Shown here: one piece after another, positions 45,484 through 54,670 of the stretch
How the letters are laid out: every line of letters starts with the position of its first letter
Position numbering within the stretch: the first letter of the stretch is position 1
NCBI GenBank assembly: GCA_964567755.1
Contig: CAZMNW010000052.1
Location: 1 to 64,000, forward strand
Source of the DNA: DASRJW01 sp964567755
GTDB taxonomy: Bacteria > Krumholzibacteriota > Krumholzibacteriia > G020349025
Length of the DNA: 64,000 bases
Reading direction: 5' to 3'
Translations under genes and position numbers: made by a program
Notes under the pieces: generated by a model
The model's input: only the letters and a program-made list of their open reading frames with translations
Database searches by the model: none
Told to the model about the DNA's origin: nothing

Positions 45484-47220
45484 TCAATCCAACTCGAACA
45501 GGTTACGCCAGTCGACATCCTCGCGCAACGGCTGCATCTCCCGCTTGTCGAGAACGAAACGATCCATGACCAAGTAGTCCATGTTCGTGCGCATGAAGCA
45601 CAGATAGGCATCGTGCGGCGTGCACACGATGGGTTCCCCGCGCACGTTGAAGGACGTGTTGATGATCACCGGACAACCCGTCCGCTCGTCGAAACGCCGC
45701 ACGAGATCATAGTACAGCTCGTTCTGCGCGCGGCTGATCGTCTGAATGCGGGCGCTGCCGTCGACGTGCGTCACCGACGGGATGGTGCGATGATCCTCGC
45801 GCACCTGCGCCACGATCAGCATGTACGGACTCGCCTGGTCGAGCTCGAACCACTCGGACACCTTGTCCTCGAGCACGGTGGGGGCGAAAGGCCGGAAGCT
45901 CTCGCGGAACTTGATCTTCAGGTTGACGACGTCCTTGTTGGCGGGATTGCGGGCGTCGGCGAGAATGCTGCGGCTCCCCAGCGCCCGCGGCCCGAATTCC
46001 ATCCGCCCCTGGAACCAACCGACGACGTTCTGTTCTTCGATCAGCTGCGCCGTACGGTCGAGCAGCGCGTCGCGGCCGAGCTCGTGGTAACGGATGTCAT
46101 TGCCGTCGAGGTAGTTGCGGATCTCTTCGGGAGCGTAGGACGGTCCGAGATAGGCGTGCTGCATGCCGGCGCCGCGCGGGTTGCCGAGGATGGAATGCCA
46201 GATGAGCGCGGCAACGCCGAGCGCACCGCCGGCGTCGCCGGCCGCCGGCTGCACGAACAGCTGCTCGAACGGTGTTTCGCGCAGGATGCGGCCATTGGCG
46301 ACGCAGTTGAGCGCCACGCCGCCCGCCATGCACAGGTTCTTCATCCCGGTCTCGGCATGCAACCAGTTGCACATGCGCACCATGATGATCTCGGTGATCT
46401 CCTGGACACTGGCGGCGATGTCCATGTCGCGCTGCGTCAGTTTCGATTCCGGCTGGCGCGGCGGTGCGCCGAACAGCTGCGAGAACTTGCCATTGGTCAT
46501 GGTGAGGCCATAGTCATAGGCGAAGTAATCCATGTTGAGCTTGAAGCTGCCGTCTTCCTTGACGTCGACGAGCTTCTCGATCTCGCGCATGTATTTTGGG
46601 GTTCCATACGGCGCCAGCCCCATGACCTTGTACTCGGCGCTGTTGACCTTGAACCCGAGGTAGTAAGTGAAGGCGCTGTAGAGCAGCCCGAGCGAGTGCG
46701 GGAAACGGATTTCGCGCTGGATCTCGATGGTGCGATCGCGCCCGACGCCGAGCGTCGCCGTCGCCCACTCGCCGACACCGTCGACGGTGAGCAAGGCGGC
46801 TTCCGCGAACGGCGACACCAAGAAAGCGCTGGCCGCATGCGACTCGTGATGCTCGGCGAAGAGAATGGGCCCCTTGTAACCGAGCTCCTTCCGGATCGTG
46901 CCGCGTGTCCATAATTTTTCGCGCAACCACAGCGGGATCGCCTTCATGAACGACGGAAACGAGCGCGGGAAGGTCGCCAGGTAGGTGTAGAGGATGCGTT
47001 CGAACTTGAGCAGAGGCTTGTCGTAGAAGCCGACGTAGTCGAGGTCGGCGGCGGTGATGCCACCCTCGCGCAGACAGTAGCGCGCCGCGTTGATGGGAAA
47101 ATCGTGGTCTTGCTTCTTGCGCGTGAAGCGCTCTTCCGACGCGGCAGCCACGATGCGACCGTCTTGGAGCAGACACGCCGCCGAATCATGGTAGAAAGCT
47201 GAAATGCCGAGAATGTTCAT
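45484..47220 (-). CDS. carbamoyltransferase, NodU/CmcH/TobZ family (1)
   Basis: This 578-residue enzyme transfers a carbamoyl group from carbamoyl phosphate to a hydroxyl of a sugar, antibiotic or nodulation-factor-type molecule. The N-terminal Kae1-like domain begins ILGISAFYHDSAACL and contains FAEHHESHAASAF, the metal-binding His cluster; GGVALNC is the family Gly-rich motif; the C-terminal YrdC-like part has GRMEFGPRALGSRSILADAR and NTSFNVRGEPIV. All key motifs are intact. It is flanked by SxtJ-like and DUF5989-like peptides and a glycosyltransferase, so a glycan is the likely target. The ATG at 47220 is ten bases downstream of the SxtJ-like gene's stop. Confidence 0.95.
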   Translation of the reverse strand: MNILGISAFYHDSAACLLQDGRIVAAASEERFTRKKQDHDFPINAARYCLREGGITAADLDYVGFYDKPLLKFERILYTYLATFPRSFPSFMKAIPLWLREKLWTRGTIRKELGYKGPILFAEHHESHAASAFLVSPFAEAALLTVDGVGEWATATLGVGRDRTIEIQREIRFPHSLGLLYSAFTYYLGFKVNSAEYKVMGLAPYGTPKYMREIEKLVDVKEDGSFKLNMDYFAYDYGLTMTNGKFSQLFGAPPRQPESKLTQRDMDIAASVQEITEIIMVRMCNWLHAETGMKNLCMAGGVALNCVANGRILRETPFEQLFVQPAAGDAGGALGVAALIWHSILGNPRGAGMQHAYLGPSYAPEEIRNYLDGNDIRYHELGRDALLDRTAQLIEEQNVVGWFQGRMEFGPRALGSRSILADARNPANKDVVNLKIKFRESFRPFAPTVLEDKVSEWFELDQASPYMLIVAQVREDHRTIPSVTHVDGSARIQTISRAQNELYYDLVRRFDERTGCPVIINTSFNVRGEPIVCTPHDAYLCFMRTNMDYLVMDRFVLDKREMQPLREDVDWRNLFELD

Positions 47221-47229
47221 GGGATTGGA

Positions 47230-47460
47230 TCAAAACTGCTGATGGTACGAGCCATGTCGGAGATCCCGCGGCCGCCAATAGGTCGGCATCGAAGCCGGCC
47301 GCCGGTCGAGCAGATCGATCCGGAACGTGCGCAAGCACAGGTTGACGATGTTCACGGCGACGAAATAGAAAACAGTCAAGAGCACCCAGCGGTTGACAAC
47401 CCCGAGCCCATGAGCAAAGCGTTTCCAGCCCGCCCAGAGCTGACACAGGACGCGTTTGAT
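47230..47460 (-). CDS. SxtJ-like small membrane protein, probable ATC start
   Basis: This short protein (about 76 residues) has a basic N-terminus (KRVLCQLWAGWKRFAHGLG), one long hydrophobic helix (WVLLTVFYFVAVNIVNLCL) and a polar tail that ends YHQQF. It matches the small SxtJ-like proteins that accompany carbamoyltransferases. The best ribosome site, AGGAGA, sits six bases upstream of an ATC codon (47460) in the right frame; there is no ATG, GTG or TTG in frame near it except ATG 47553, which would add 31 poorly conserved-looking residues. The start is therefore uncertain, but the gene is real by family and context. Confidence 0.72.
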   Translation of the reverse strand: MKRVLCQLWAGWKRFAHGLGVVNRWVLLTVFYFVAVNIVNLCLRTFRIDLLDRRPASMPTYWRPRDLRHGSYHQQF

Positions 47461-47589
47461 GACTCGTCTCCTCGAGCGACGGGGTCCGGAGGCACAAGGC
47501 GACGAGTATACCAGCTTCGGCGCCGGGAAGCCCCGGGGCCCGGCACGTGCCATTCGCTGCCCGCGCCCCCGCCGGGCGCCAAGGGCGCT

Positions 47590-48291
47590 TCAGATGCGGA
47601 ACAAGGTCTCGGCGTCGGCGCGCAGGGCCTCTTCGCACAGGAACGCCTCGGCGTACGCACATCCCGCCGAGACGCCGTGATAACGCCGAACCGTTTGCAG
47701 CAGATCCAGGATCCGGTGCCCCTGGCGTTCGATCACCATCTGGCTGGTGTAGGCCTCGATGGCGCGCACCAACACATCGAACTCGGCACTCACGTCCACC
47801 AGCATGTGCGGATATGTGTCGCGCGGCACCATGTAATAGAAGAGCCGGCGGACGTCGTGGGCCGGACTCTCGCGCTCGACGCCGCGCATCCGCGCCAGCT
47901 TGACCGCGTCGCGCACGAGCGCGCCGGTGGCCAGGTGGTCGACATGCGCCGCGCCGTCGTGGTGCCCGAAGCGGTTGGTATGACTGGGGGCGAAGACAAG
48001 CTGCGGGCGGACCTCGCGCACCAGGCGCATGAGTCGCTCGCGCCCGCTCAGGTTCGATTCGACGCGCGTATCGGGAAAGTCCAAGAGGCGATGGTCGCAA
48101 CCCAGCGTCGCCGCAGCGCTCGCCGCCTCACGCGCGCGTTCCTCGATGGTGCCGTGCGTCGAGGCTTCCCCGCGGCTCAGGCTGACGATGAGAAGAGACT
48201 TGCCCGCACGGCAGAGCTTGGCGATGGTGCCGCCCATTCCCATCTCCGCATCGTCCGGATGCGCACCGAAGACAACGACATCGTAAGTCAC
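47590..48291 (-). CDS. PIG-L/LmbE-type deacetylase (BshB1-like)
   Basis: This 233-residue enzyme removes an N-acetyl group from a GlcNAc-containing molecule. FGAHPDDAEMGMGGT holds zinc-binding His and Asp pairs, and FAPSHTNRFGHHDGAAHVDH gives the distal ligands. The C-terminal block fits BshB1 of bacillithiol synthesis, so either bacillithiol or glycan work is possible; the flanking glycan genes favour the latter weakly, since BshA and BshC are not here. GTG at 48291 follows AAAGGGCGG. It lies 12 bases after the subtilisin gene's stop. Confidence 0.9.
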   Translation of the reverse strand: MTYDVVVFGAHPDDAEMGMGGTIAKLCRAGKSLLIVSLSRGEASTHGTIEERAREAASAAATLGCDHRLLDFPDTRVESNLSGRERLMRLVREVRPQLVFAPSHTNRFGHHDGAAHVDHLATGALVRDAVKLARMRGVERESPAHDVRRLFYYMVPRDTYPHMLVDVSAEFDVLVRAIEAYTSQMVIERQGHRILDLLQTVRRYHGVSAGCAYAEAFLCEEALRADAETLFRI

Positions 48292-48302
48292 GGTCCGCCC
48301 TT

Positions 48303-51300
48303 TCACTGCACCCACACGAGTTTGCGCCTGGCGCTGCCCGCGGCGCTCTGCGCCGATACGATGTAGACGCCCCCGCCGGCGATGCGCCCGGCGTGATCGC
48401 GCCCATCCCAGATGAACTCTGCCGTTCCCCTCGGCAACGGCGCGTTCCACACCTCACGCACCCGGCGCCCGCGCACGTCGAACACCTCGAGATGAACGTG
48501 CGCCGCCGCCGGTAGATCGAGACGGAAGACCGAGCCTGCACCCGCGACCCGGAGAAGATGCAAGGCGAAGGAAACCGGCGCCGCCGGTGGCGCCGCCCCG
48601 CGGCTCGGGAGCTGCGCGCGCGGCGCTAGATCCGTCGCGCGAGCGAGAGTGAGCGCTACCGGCTGGGCGCGCGCGCGTGTACTGAATCCCGACGAGGCGC
48701 CGCGCGCGTCCACCGCGACGGCGCGATACCAGAAACCGGGCGGCGCGTCGGTGTCGACGAATTGGCTTTGCCCGACGGTGGCATTTCCGACGTAGGACCT
48801 GGCGCCGGGAACAAACGTGGAATCGGCGCCACGATAGACACCGTGCGCGAGCCCTGAAAGATCTTGCCATGCCACGGTGGTGTGGGCGCCGATGTGGCGC
48901 GCAGTCAGAAGGGTGGGCGGCGCCGGGATGCTGCGTGTGGCCCAGGGTCCGCCGTCGGCGCCGCGGTCGTTGCGCGAGCCGTCGGGATCGTCGAATCCTG
49001 GTTCCGGATCGCCGCTGTCGAGCGCCGGTGAATGCAGTCCGAGCGCCAGATCGCCGTTCATGAGATCGACGAACAACGGATCCGCGACGAGGTCCTCCGG
49101 CCCCAAATTCCCGCCACGCACGTCACCGCCTGCGTTGCGCCAAAAAATGTTGTAGTCGAGGTCGGCTGCGCTGCCGAAAAAGAAGATTGCGACATCGGGG
49201 TGGTCGACGAACAACGAACTATGCAGACCCCAGGAAGCTCCCTGCGCGAAGACGGCACCACCGATGCCCCGGTTGGCAACGAAGGTGGCGTTGGCAATCG
49301 CCCCGGGGGCGACGATGGCATAGATGCCACCGCCGAGCTGTGTCGCCACATTGTTGCGCAAGACCGCGGCACGCAGATCCAAAGTGCTGCCCTCGGTGGT
49401 GGCGATTCCGCCGCCATTGCGTGCCTGGTTGCCGGCGAAATGCACATCACCGAGCGCGAGCAGAGCGGAGCGGGCCCACATGCCGCCGCCTTCCTCCACG
49501 GGGCCGTTCCCGATCACGCGCGAACCATGCAGGCCGAGCGTGCCGCCATCGACGTAAATGCCGCCGCCACGAGTGCCGACGAGTGGCGGTGCTTGGTTGC
49601 CTTCCACGACACAATCCTCGAGTTGCAGGTGCGACTGGGCGGCGTAGAGTCCACCGCCTTGGCTGGCACGATTGGCCCTGAACACGCAGCGCAGCAGCCG
49701 TGCCTGGGAGCGACGGAAGTAGCCACCCCCGCCGCCGCCGCCGGTGTTGTCGTCTCCGGCCCGGTTGAGTTCGAAGCCACAATCCTGGAGTCGCGGTGAA
49801 GCATCGATGCACAACACGCCGCCGCCGAAGCGGCCGGCGGGCTCGGTCAGAAGTCGCGCGGCGCCACCACGAATGAGCCAGCCATCGACGACCGTGGTGC
49901 TGTCGAGCCCGGGGGCGAACTCCAACGCCGGGCCCCTGCCGAGTGCGTCGAGGACACTCGGGGCACGAGGATCGCGCGCGCTCCAGTCCGCATTCCAACC
50001 ACCGAGGAGCCGCCGTTGGCGAAGCTGCACGTACAACGGCCCGAAGAGAGTCGCACCCGCGCGCGCGGCGACAGTGTCCCCAGCCCCACTCGCCGCCATT
50101 GCTTTCGCGACGCTGGGGTAGTCATCCGGAACGGTGAGGAATCGATCCCTGAATGTGCGCAGTGCGTTCACACGCCCACTGCCGAGCTGACCGGCGTTTT
50201 CCGGGTTGCGCTCGTCGATGTTGTCGGCCCCGAGCTCGATCAAGCGTTGGATCCACGCTCCCGGCAGGTCTGGGTGAACCGACTTCAACAGCCCCACCAG
50301 ACCGGTCACGATCGGTGCAGCCATGGAAGTCCCCTGCAACGTCCGGTAGCCATGCTGACCGGTCACATGGTCGTAGTACGTGCTGTAGATGTCGACGCCC
50401 GGAGCAGACACATCGACCCAGGAGCCGTAGTTCGAGAATCCGGCCCGGTGATCTCCGGCGCTCGTGGCGGCCACATCGAAGCAATCGCCGCGCAACGACA
50501 AGTATCCGGGGGCGTCACCTGCATCGTTGCCAGCAGCCACGACGACGACCATTCCCTGCGCCACGGCGATGTCGACTGCCTCTTTGAGCGGCGCCCAAAA
50601 CACCGAACCCCAGCTGCAGTTGATCGCTGCGGCATGCTTGTCGGCGGCGTAGAGGATCGCCTGCGCCGCATGGCTCATGAGCACGACGCCTTGCTCCGTG
50701 CCTGTCTGCTCGTCGCGCACCGAGCCCCCGATGCGGAGCGGCATGATCCGGCAATCGAAGCCGACGCCCGCGACGCCAAGGCCATTGTTCGTGCGCGCAG
50801 CCGCGATGCCGGCGACATGTGTCCCGTGGCCGTTCCAATCGCGTGGATCCGCATCGGCTCCGAGGGAGTCCTCGCCGGGCCAGGCGCCGCTCAGGATCTG
50901 CACGAAGTCCCAACCGCGGAGGTCGTCGATCTTGCCGTTGCCGTCATCGTCTCGGCCAGGCACGCCGTGGAACTCGGACCAGTTCGTCCAGATGTTGCCG
51001 CCGGTCCCTCCGGGCCCGCTGCCCCCCAGGTCCGGGTGCATCCAGTCAACGCCGGAATCGGCAATGGCGAGAACGACGTTGGTGTCGCCCTGCGAGTGAT
51101 TCCAGCCTCCGGTCATGTGCGCGTCCCTTCCGGTGGCGCTTTCGTGGTGCCATTGCGCCGCGGCATCGTCAGGCTCGAAGAGCAACGGTTGCATCCAATC
51201 GAACTCGACCCGTTCGACGCTTTCGAGTCGCGCATACGCTGCGCGCACGGTCTCCAAGTCGAGCTCGGCTGGAAAATCTACGACGAAGAAACGGGCGAGG

Positions 51301-51542
51301 CGCTCGCGGGCGGCGGCATCCCCAATCGACACGGTGTCGAACAGAGGGGCGAAACGCGACACGGCGAACCGCGCCTGCAGATCGTCGAGCTCCGGAGAGC
51401 GCAGGGTTCGTGGCAGAGCGAGCGGTGCGCGCAACGTCAGCACCACTCTGCCGGGCAGCGGGCGGGGTTCGAACGCGCGCGCGGCGGGGGCGAGCAGTAC
51501 GAGCCCCAGCAGTAGGCAACGGGGCATGCGTGGGTGTCGCAT
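48303..51542 (-). CDS. secreted S8 subtilisin with parallel beta-helix and FlgD-like C-terminal sorting domain
   Basis: This 1079-residue protein has a Sec leader (CLLLGLVLLAPAARA), an inhibitor-like propeptide, and an S8 catalytic domain with Asp (near 161, IADSGVDWMHPDL), His (near 241, WNGHGTHVAG) and Ser (near 404, QGTSMAAPIV). A parallel beta-helix follows with many short repeats ('RNNVATQLGGGIYAI', 'NQARNGGGIAT'), then an Ig-like fibronectin-type part and a C-terminal FlgD-like domain (LEVFDVRGRRVREVW...FIWDGRDHAGR). Such a C-terminus is the type-IX-like sorting tag in FCB bacteria and related lineages. ATG at 51542 has a weak ribosome site; ATG 51527 is an alternative. Confidence 0.92.
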   Translation of the reverse strand: MRHPRMPRCLLLGLVLLAPAARAFEPRPLPGRVVLTLRAPLALPRTLRSPELDDLQARFAVSRFAPLFDTVSIGDAAARERLARFFVVDFPAELDLETVRAAYARLESVERVEFDWMQPLLFEPDDAAAQWHHESATGRDAHMTGGWNHSQGDTNVVLAIADSGVDWMHPDLGGSGPGGTGGNIWTNWSEFHGVPGRDDDGNGKIDDLRGWDFVQILSGAWPGEDSLGADADPRDWNGHGTHVAGIAAARTNNGLGVAGVGFDCRIMPLRIGGSVRDEQTGTEQGVVLMSHAAQAILYAADKHAAAINCSWGSVFWAPLKEAVDIAVAQGMVVVVAAGNDAGDAPGYLSLRGDCFDVAATSAGDHRAGFSNYGSWVDVSAPGVDIYSTYYDHVTGQHGYRTLQGTSMAAPIVTGLVGLLKSVHPDLPGAWIQRLIELGADNIDERNPENAGQLGSGRVNALRTFRDRFLTVPDDYPSVAKAMAASGAGDTVAARAGATLFGPLYVQLRQRRLLGGWNADWSARDPRAPSVLDALGRGPALEFAPGLDSTTVVDGWLIRGGAARLLTEPAGRFGGGVLCIDASPRLQDCGFELNRAGDDNTGGGGGGGYFRRSQARLLRCVFRANRASQGGGLYAAQSHLQLEDCVVEGNQAPPLVGTRGGGIYVDGGTLGLHGSRVIGNGPVEEGGGMWARSALLALGDVHFAGNQARNGGGIATTEGSTLDLRAAVLRNNVATQLGGGIYAIVAPGAIANATFVANRGIGGAVFAQGASWGLHSSLFVDHPDVAIFFFGSAADLDYNIFWRNAGGDVRGGNLGPEDLVADPLFVDLMNGDLALGLHSPALDSGDPEPGFDDPDGSRNDRGADGGPWATRSIPAPPTLLTARHIGAHTTVAWQDLSGLAHGVYRGADSTFVPGARSYVGNATVGQSQFVDTDAPPGFWYRAVAVDARGASSGFSTRARAQPVALTLARATDLAPRAQLPSRGAAPPAAPVSFALHLLRVAGAGSVFRLDLPAAAHVHLEVFDVRGRRVREVWNAPLPRGTAEFIWDGRDHAGRIAGGGVYIVSAQSAAGSARRKLVWVQ

Positions 51543-51580
51543 GACGGGATGGCTTCTTCCCGCACCGGCGCAGGAATCGC

Positions 51581-52171
51581 TCAGTGCCGTACCCATCCGC
51601 CACGCTCGAGGATCTTCCACACCGCAGGCAGCAGCGCGGCGGCGGCAAGCATCTTGATCAAATCCCCGAGCAGGAACGGGGTTAGTCCAGCGCGCAGGAG
51701 CTCGGCCCTGGGAACGAACGCGGCGAGCTGGGCCAAGCCGCAGGCGAACAACGCGACGGAGCCCAAGCACATGGCGAGGAACGCACGCACGGGCGACCGA
51801 TCCCAGCCCCGTTCGGCGAGGAATCCGATGGCGAACGCGGCGGGCACGAACCCGAAGAGGTAGCCACCCGTCGGTCCGAGCAAATGCGCGAGCCCGGCGC
51901 TGCCGCCGGCGAAGAAGGGCAGGCCGGCCGCGCCTTCGGCGAGATAGGCCAGCATGGCGAGGGCAGATCGGCGGCTGCCGAGCGCGGCGCCGGCCAGGAA
52001 GACGCCGAATGGCTGCAGCGTGATCGGAACCGGCGTCCAGGCCAAGACGATTTGGACCTGCGCCAGCAATCCAACCGCGACGCTGGCGCTCAGAATCAAG
52101 CCGAGATCGCGACCGATGCTGGCGCTGCCGATGCGATCGGCGAGGGTCTCGACGCGTCCGGCAATCTGCAT
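51581..52171 (-). CDS. bioY: biotin uptake S-component BioY
   Basis: This 196-residue membrane protein with about six helices is the substrate-binding subunit of an ECF biotin transporter. The family signs are an N-terminal stretch with PVPITLQPFGVFLAGAALG, GGYLFGFVPAAFAIGFLAERG and FLLGDLIKMLAAA. No BioM/BioN energising genes are here, so it either uses a shared ECF module or acts alone, as reported for some BioY proteins. ATG at 52171 lies downstream of GGGAGG. The subtilisin gene follows after 38 bases. Confidence 0.94.
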   Translation of the reverse strand: MQIAGRVETLADRIGSASIGRDLGLILSASVAVGLLAQVQIVLAWTPVPITLQPFGVFLAGAALGSRRSALAMLAYLAEGAAGLPFFAGGSAGLAHLLGPTGGYLFGFVPAAFAIGFLAERGWDRSPVRAFLAMCLGSVALFACGLAQLAAFVPRAELLRAGLTPFLLGDLIKMLAAAALLPAVWKILERGGWVRH

Positions 52172-52242
52172 GGGTCCCAAGCCTCCCGAAGGATGGGGGA
52201 ACGCTATCACAGCCTGCACACACTGCCAAGGGCAGCAGCAGC

Positions 52243-53040
52243 TCACTCGCCGCGCAAAGCGAAGAGAACGAGGAGACCCAGCGCCAAGCGATAGGCCGCG
52301 AACACGCGCAGCGAGTGGTGGCTGACGAAGTGCAGGAACCATCGGATCGCCACCCAGGCGGACACGAACGACACGACGAGGCCGACGCCGATCAGTGCCA
52401 GCTGGCGGAGGTCGAGCGTGGATGCGCTTCGCGCCAAGTCGAGCACTGCGGCGCCCAGGATCGTCGGGATGGCCAAGAGAAACGAAAAACGTGCCGCCGT
52501 CGGGCGATCGAGCCCGCAGACCAGGCCGCCGAGAATGGTGGCCGCGGAGCGGCTGAATCCTGGGAGCATCGCCACGCATTGCGCCATGCCGACACCGAGC
52601 GCTTGCCGGAACGACATGTCCTCGACCGCGCGCGCACGCGGTTGCAGGCGCAACATCTCGACGATGTAGATTGCGATGGCGCCGCCGATGAGAGCCAGGG
52701 CAACGACCCGCGGCGTGAACAAGTGTTCCTTGAGCGTCGAGTGCAACAGTGCGCCCAACACCGCGGCCGGCAAGAACGCGAGCACGATGTTGCCGTAATA
52801 GCGCCGTGCTGCCGGCTCGCGCCGGAGACCCAGCGCATGACCGAACAACTGCCGGCGATACTCCCAGACCACGGCCAGAATGGCTCCGATCTGGATGACG
52901 ATGTGGAAGGTGTTCGCTTCGTCGCCCTCGAATCCGAGCCAATGCCCGGCCAGGATGAGATGCCCCGTGGAAGACACCGGCAGAAACTCAGTCAGCCCTT
53001 CCAGGAGTCCGAGAACCACCACAATGCCGAGAATGTCCAC
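52243..53040 (-). CDS. uppP: undecaprenyl-diphosphatase UppP/BacA
   Basis: This 265-residue membrane enzyme recycles undecaprenyl diphosphate to the monophosphate carrier for cell-wall and glycan synthesis. The (E/Q)xxxE motif is E14-x3-E18, followed by FLPVSSTGHL, and the second motif is PGFSRSAATI. It has seven or eight helices and the usual length. The start is GTG at 53040 with GGGGGAG upstream. It lies ahead of bioY on the same strand (71-base gap). As the lipid carrier enzyme it supports both the peptidoglycan and the nearby glycan genes. Confidence 0.96.
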   Translation of the reverse strand: MDILGIVVVLGLLEGLTEFLPVSSTGHLILAGHWLGFEGDEANTFHIVIQIGAILAVVWEYRRQLFGHALGLRREPAARRYYGNIVLAFLPAAVLGALLHSTLKEHLFTPRVVALALIGGAIAIYIVEMLRLQPRARAVEDMSFRQALGVGMAQCVAMLPGFSRSAATILGGLVCGLDRPTAARFSFLLAIPTILGAAVLDLARSASTLDLRQLALIGVGLVVSFVSAWVAIRWFLHFVSHHSLRVFAAYRLALGLLVLFALRGE

Positions 53041-53604
53041 TGGCTCCCCCTACGGGTCGATGGTCAGAGCGGCCGTGCATCATACACCGGGCCACGATCC
53101 AAAAAAACCTCGAGGGCTGCAACTCACGCGGGCGGCCCAACGTCATCCCAAGTGCCAGTTCGCGTGCAACGAGGTTCCCCGCGGATCGGCTTGGCCCACA
53201 AGTGCTTCCGGATCGGCGAGGACGGGGAGCACGGGCAGAGCCGCCGCGGGGATCTCGTCTCCGTCACCCCCTGCCAGGCCCAATGCGCCGGTGGCGCTCT
53301 TTCTCCCCTCCCCGGTCGACCCATGGCTTCCACGACGCCTCGAGACGTGGGACAATTGAATCAGGCATGCGCTCGCCGCAGTACACGCCGGACTCTCGAC
53401 TGTCCCCCTGGGTTCACTAGAGGGAAGCTTCGGCGAGGGTCGACCCGGCCTGTGTGAGTGAGTCAACCTCTTGTTTTGATTCAAATTGGACCATGGCTAC
53501 ACAACCGGACTCGAGCCTGGCACCCGCGCTGCAAGGACACCCATGGAATTCGAACGGGCCTCCGAATCGTGAGGCGAATGTCCCTGTCAAGGAGTGAGGA
53601 CGCA
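53041..53604. other. 564-base stretch without a recognisable gene
   Basis: I see no gene that I can support. A plus-strand open frame through 53150-53300 has a codon pattern rich in third-position G/C and includes several Cys (KCFRIGEDGEHG and VTPCQAQCAGG), but it has no ribosome site or family likeness and continues unchanged from inside the opposite-strand uppP gene. The stretch must hold the promoters for uppP (leftwards) and for the lipoprotein (rightwards). Confidence 0.4.
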
Positions 53605-54645
53605 ATGCAAGCTCTCGACAGTCTGAAGCGAGTCCTGGTGGGAATCCCCCTGATCTTGTTCGCGGGGTGCGAGTTCCTGACCGACTCATCCAACGACAAC
53701 GCGTCTGCCGGCACCGAGTGGGAAGCAGGCACGAACCTCACGGCCGAGTACGGCGGCTACGAGTTCACTCCCGAGCAGCCGGCCTTCGGCGACCCGACCT
53801 TCGCCAAGATCGACGCCGAGGAACAGGCGGTGCAGGTGGAATCGATGGACTTGGCCAGCCTGCGCGACGGGATCGTGCTGCGCATCCAGTGGGGCCAGCT
53901 GCGTGGGAATCCGGAGCTGGAACAGGCGACCGATTGGAGCGGACGGATCGCGATCAGCGCCGGCGGCATCGCGGTGCTGCGCACGATCGCCTTCGAGGCG
54001 CCCGGCGATCATCTGCTGCCGCGAGAGAGTCGCCAAGTCCTGGGCTTCGTTTCGCACACGCGGCCGCACTTCGATGGGCTTCTGCTCGCCATCCATCCGG
54101 GTGACGCCGCAGACGTCTCGTTCGGCATGGAGACCGGTCCGTTCACGCGCCGATGGACACTGGAAGAACTGCGCGGGATCCAAACCGTGATTCCAGTCGA
54201 CGACCTCGGCAATGCAGTCGCCATCGAGGCAATTACATTCGACCCGGCTTGCCCGAACGGTTTCGTCCGCGGGCATTGGGTCCAGCGCGACGAAACGCGC
54301 GGCGTGTTCCGTGGTCTCTGGGCGACCGAGCTCGGTCATTCCGTGGGGTACATCCGCGGCCACTTCGGCATGAACGAAGCCGGCGAGCACGTGTGGTTCG
54401 GCAAGATCATCGGCCGCGACGGCAAGGTCTTGGGCTTAGCCCGTGGCCAGTGGCTTCCGAGCGACACGGCGGAGGTACCAGGCGGCACGTTTGCCGGTCA
54501 TTGGGTTGCCGAGAATCGCGAGCTCCAGGGTGGGGTCCGCGGGCACTACCTGCCGATCCTGAGCGGCGAACGCGGCACGGGTGGCTTCTTCACGGCCAAG
54601 TGGCACACCGCCTGTGGTGGCGTGCCAGACCCCGCACTACCCTGA
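53605..54645 (+). CDS. lipoprotein with tandem 'RGHW' repeats
   Basis: This 346-residue protein begins with a leader ending in LILFAGC, so the Cys is probably lipidated. Residues about 30-219 are a mixed domain that I do not recognise. From residue 220 on, a short motif recurs at about 15-25 residue intervals: FVRGHW, VFRGLW, YIRGHF, LARGQW, TFAGHW, GVRGHY and FFTAKW. Each is [FVYL]-x-[RA]-G-x-[WFY] or close to it, ending in an aromatic residue, so the C-terminal part is probably an elongated beta structure similar in style to MORN-type repeats. I know no named family. GTGAGGA precedes the ATG at 53605. Confidence 0.8.
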   Translation: MQALDSLKRVLVGIPLILFAGCEFLTDSSNDNASAGTEWEAGTNLTAEYGGYEFTPEQPAFGDPTFAKIDAEEQAVQVESMDLASLRDGIVLRIQWGQLRGNPELEQATDWSGRIAISAGGIAVLRTIAFEAPGDHLLPRESRQVLGFVSHTRPHFDGLLLAIHPGDAADVSFGMETGPFTRRWTLEELRGIQTVIPVDDLGNAVAIEAITFDPACPNGFVRGHWVQRDETRGVFRGLWATELGHSVGYIRGHFGMNEAGEHVWFGKIIGRDGKVLGLARGQWLPSDTAEVPGGTFAGHWVAENRELQGGVRGHYLPILSGERGTGGFFTAKWHTACGGVPDPALP

Positions 54646-54670
54646 TCGCGACGCACCGGTTCGCATCTCC

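Noticed and set aside
53143..53484. Minus-strand frame ending GDGDEIPAAALPVLPVLADPEALVGQ in the gene-poor stretch
   Set aside because: No ribosome site or recognisable family, and the opposite strand has equally good codon pattern; the evidence does not support a gene.
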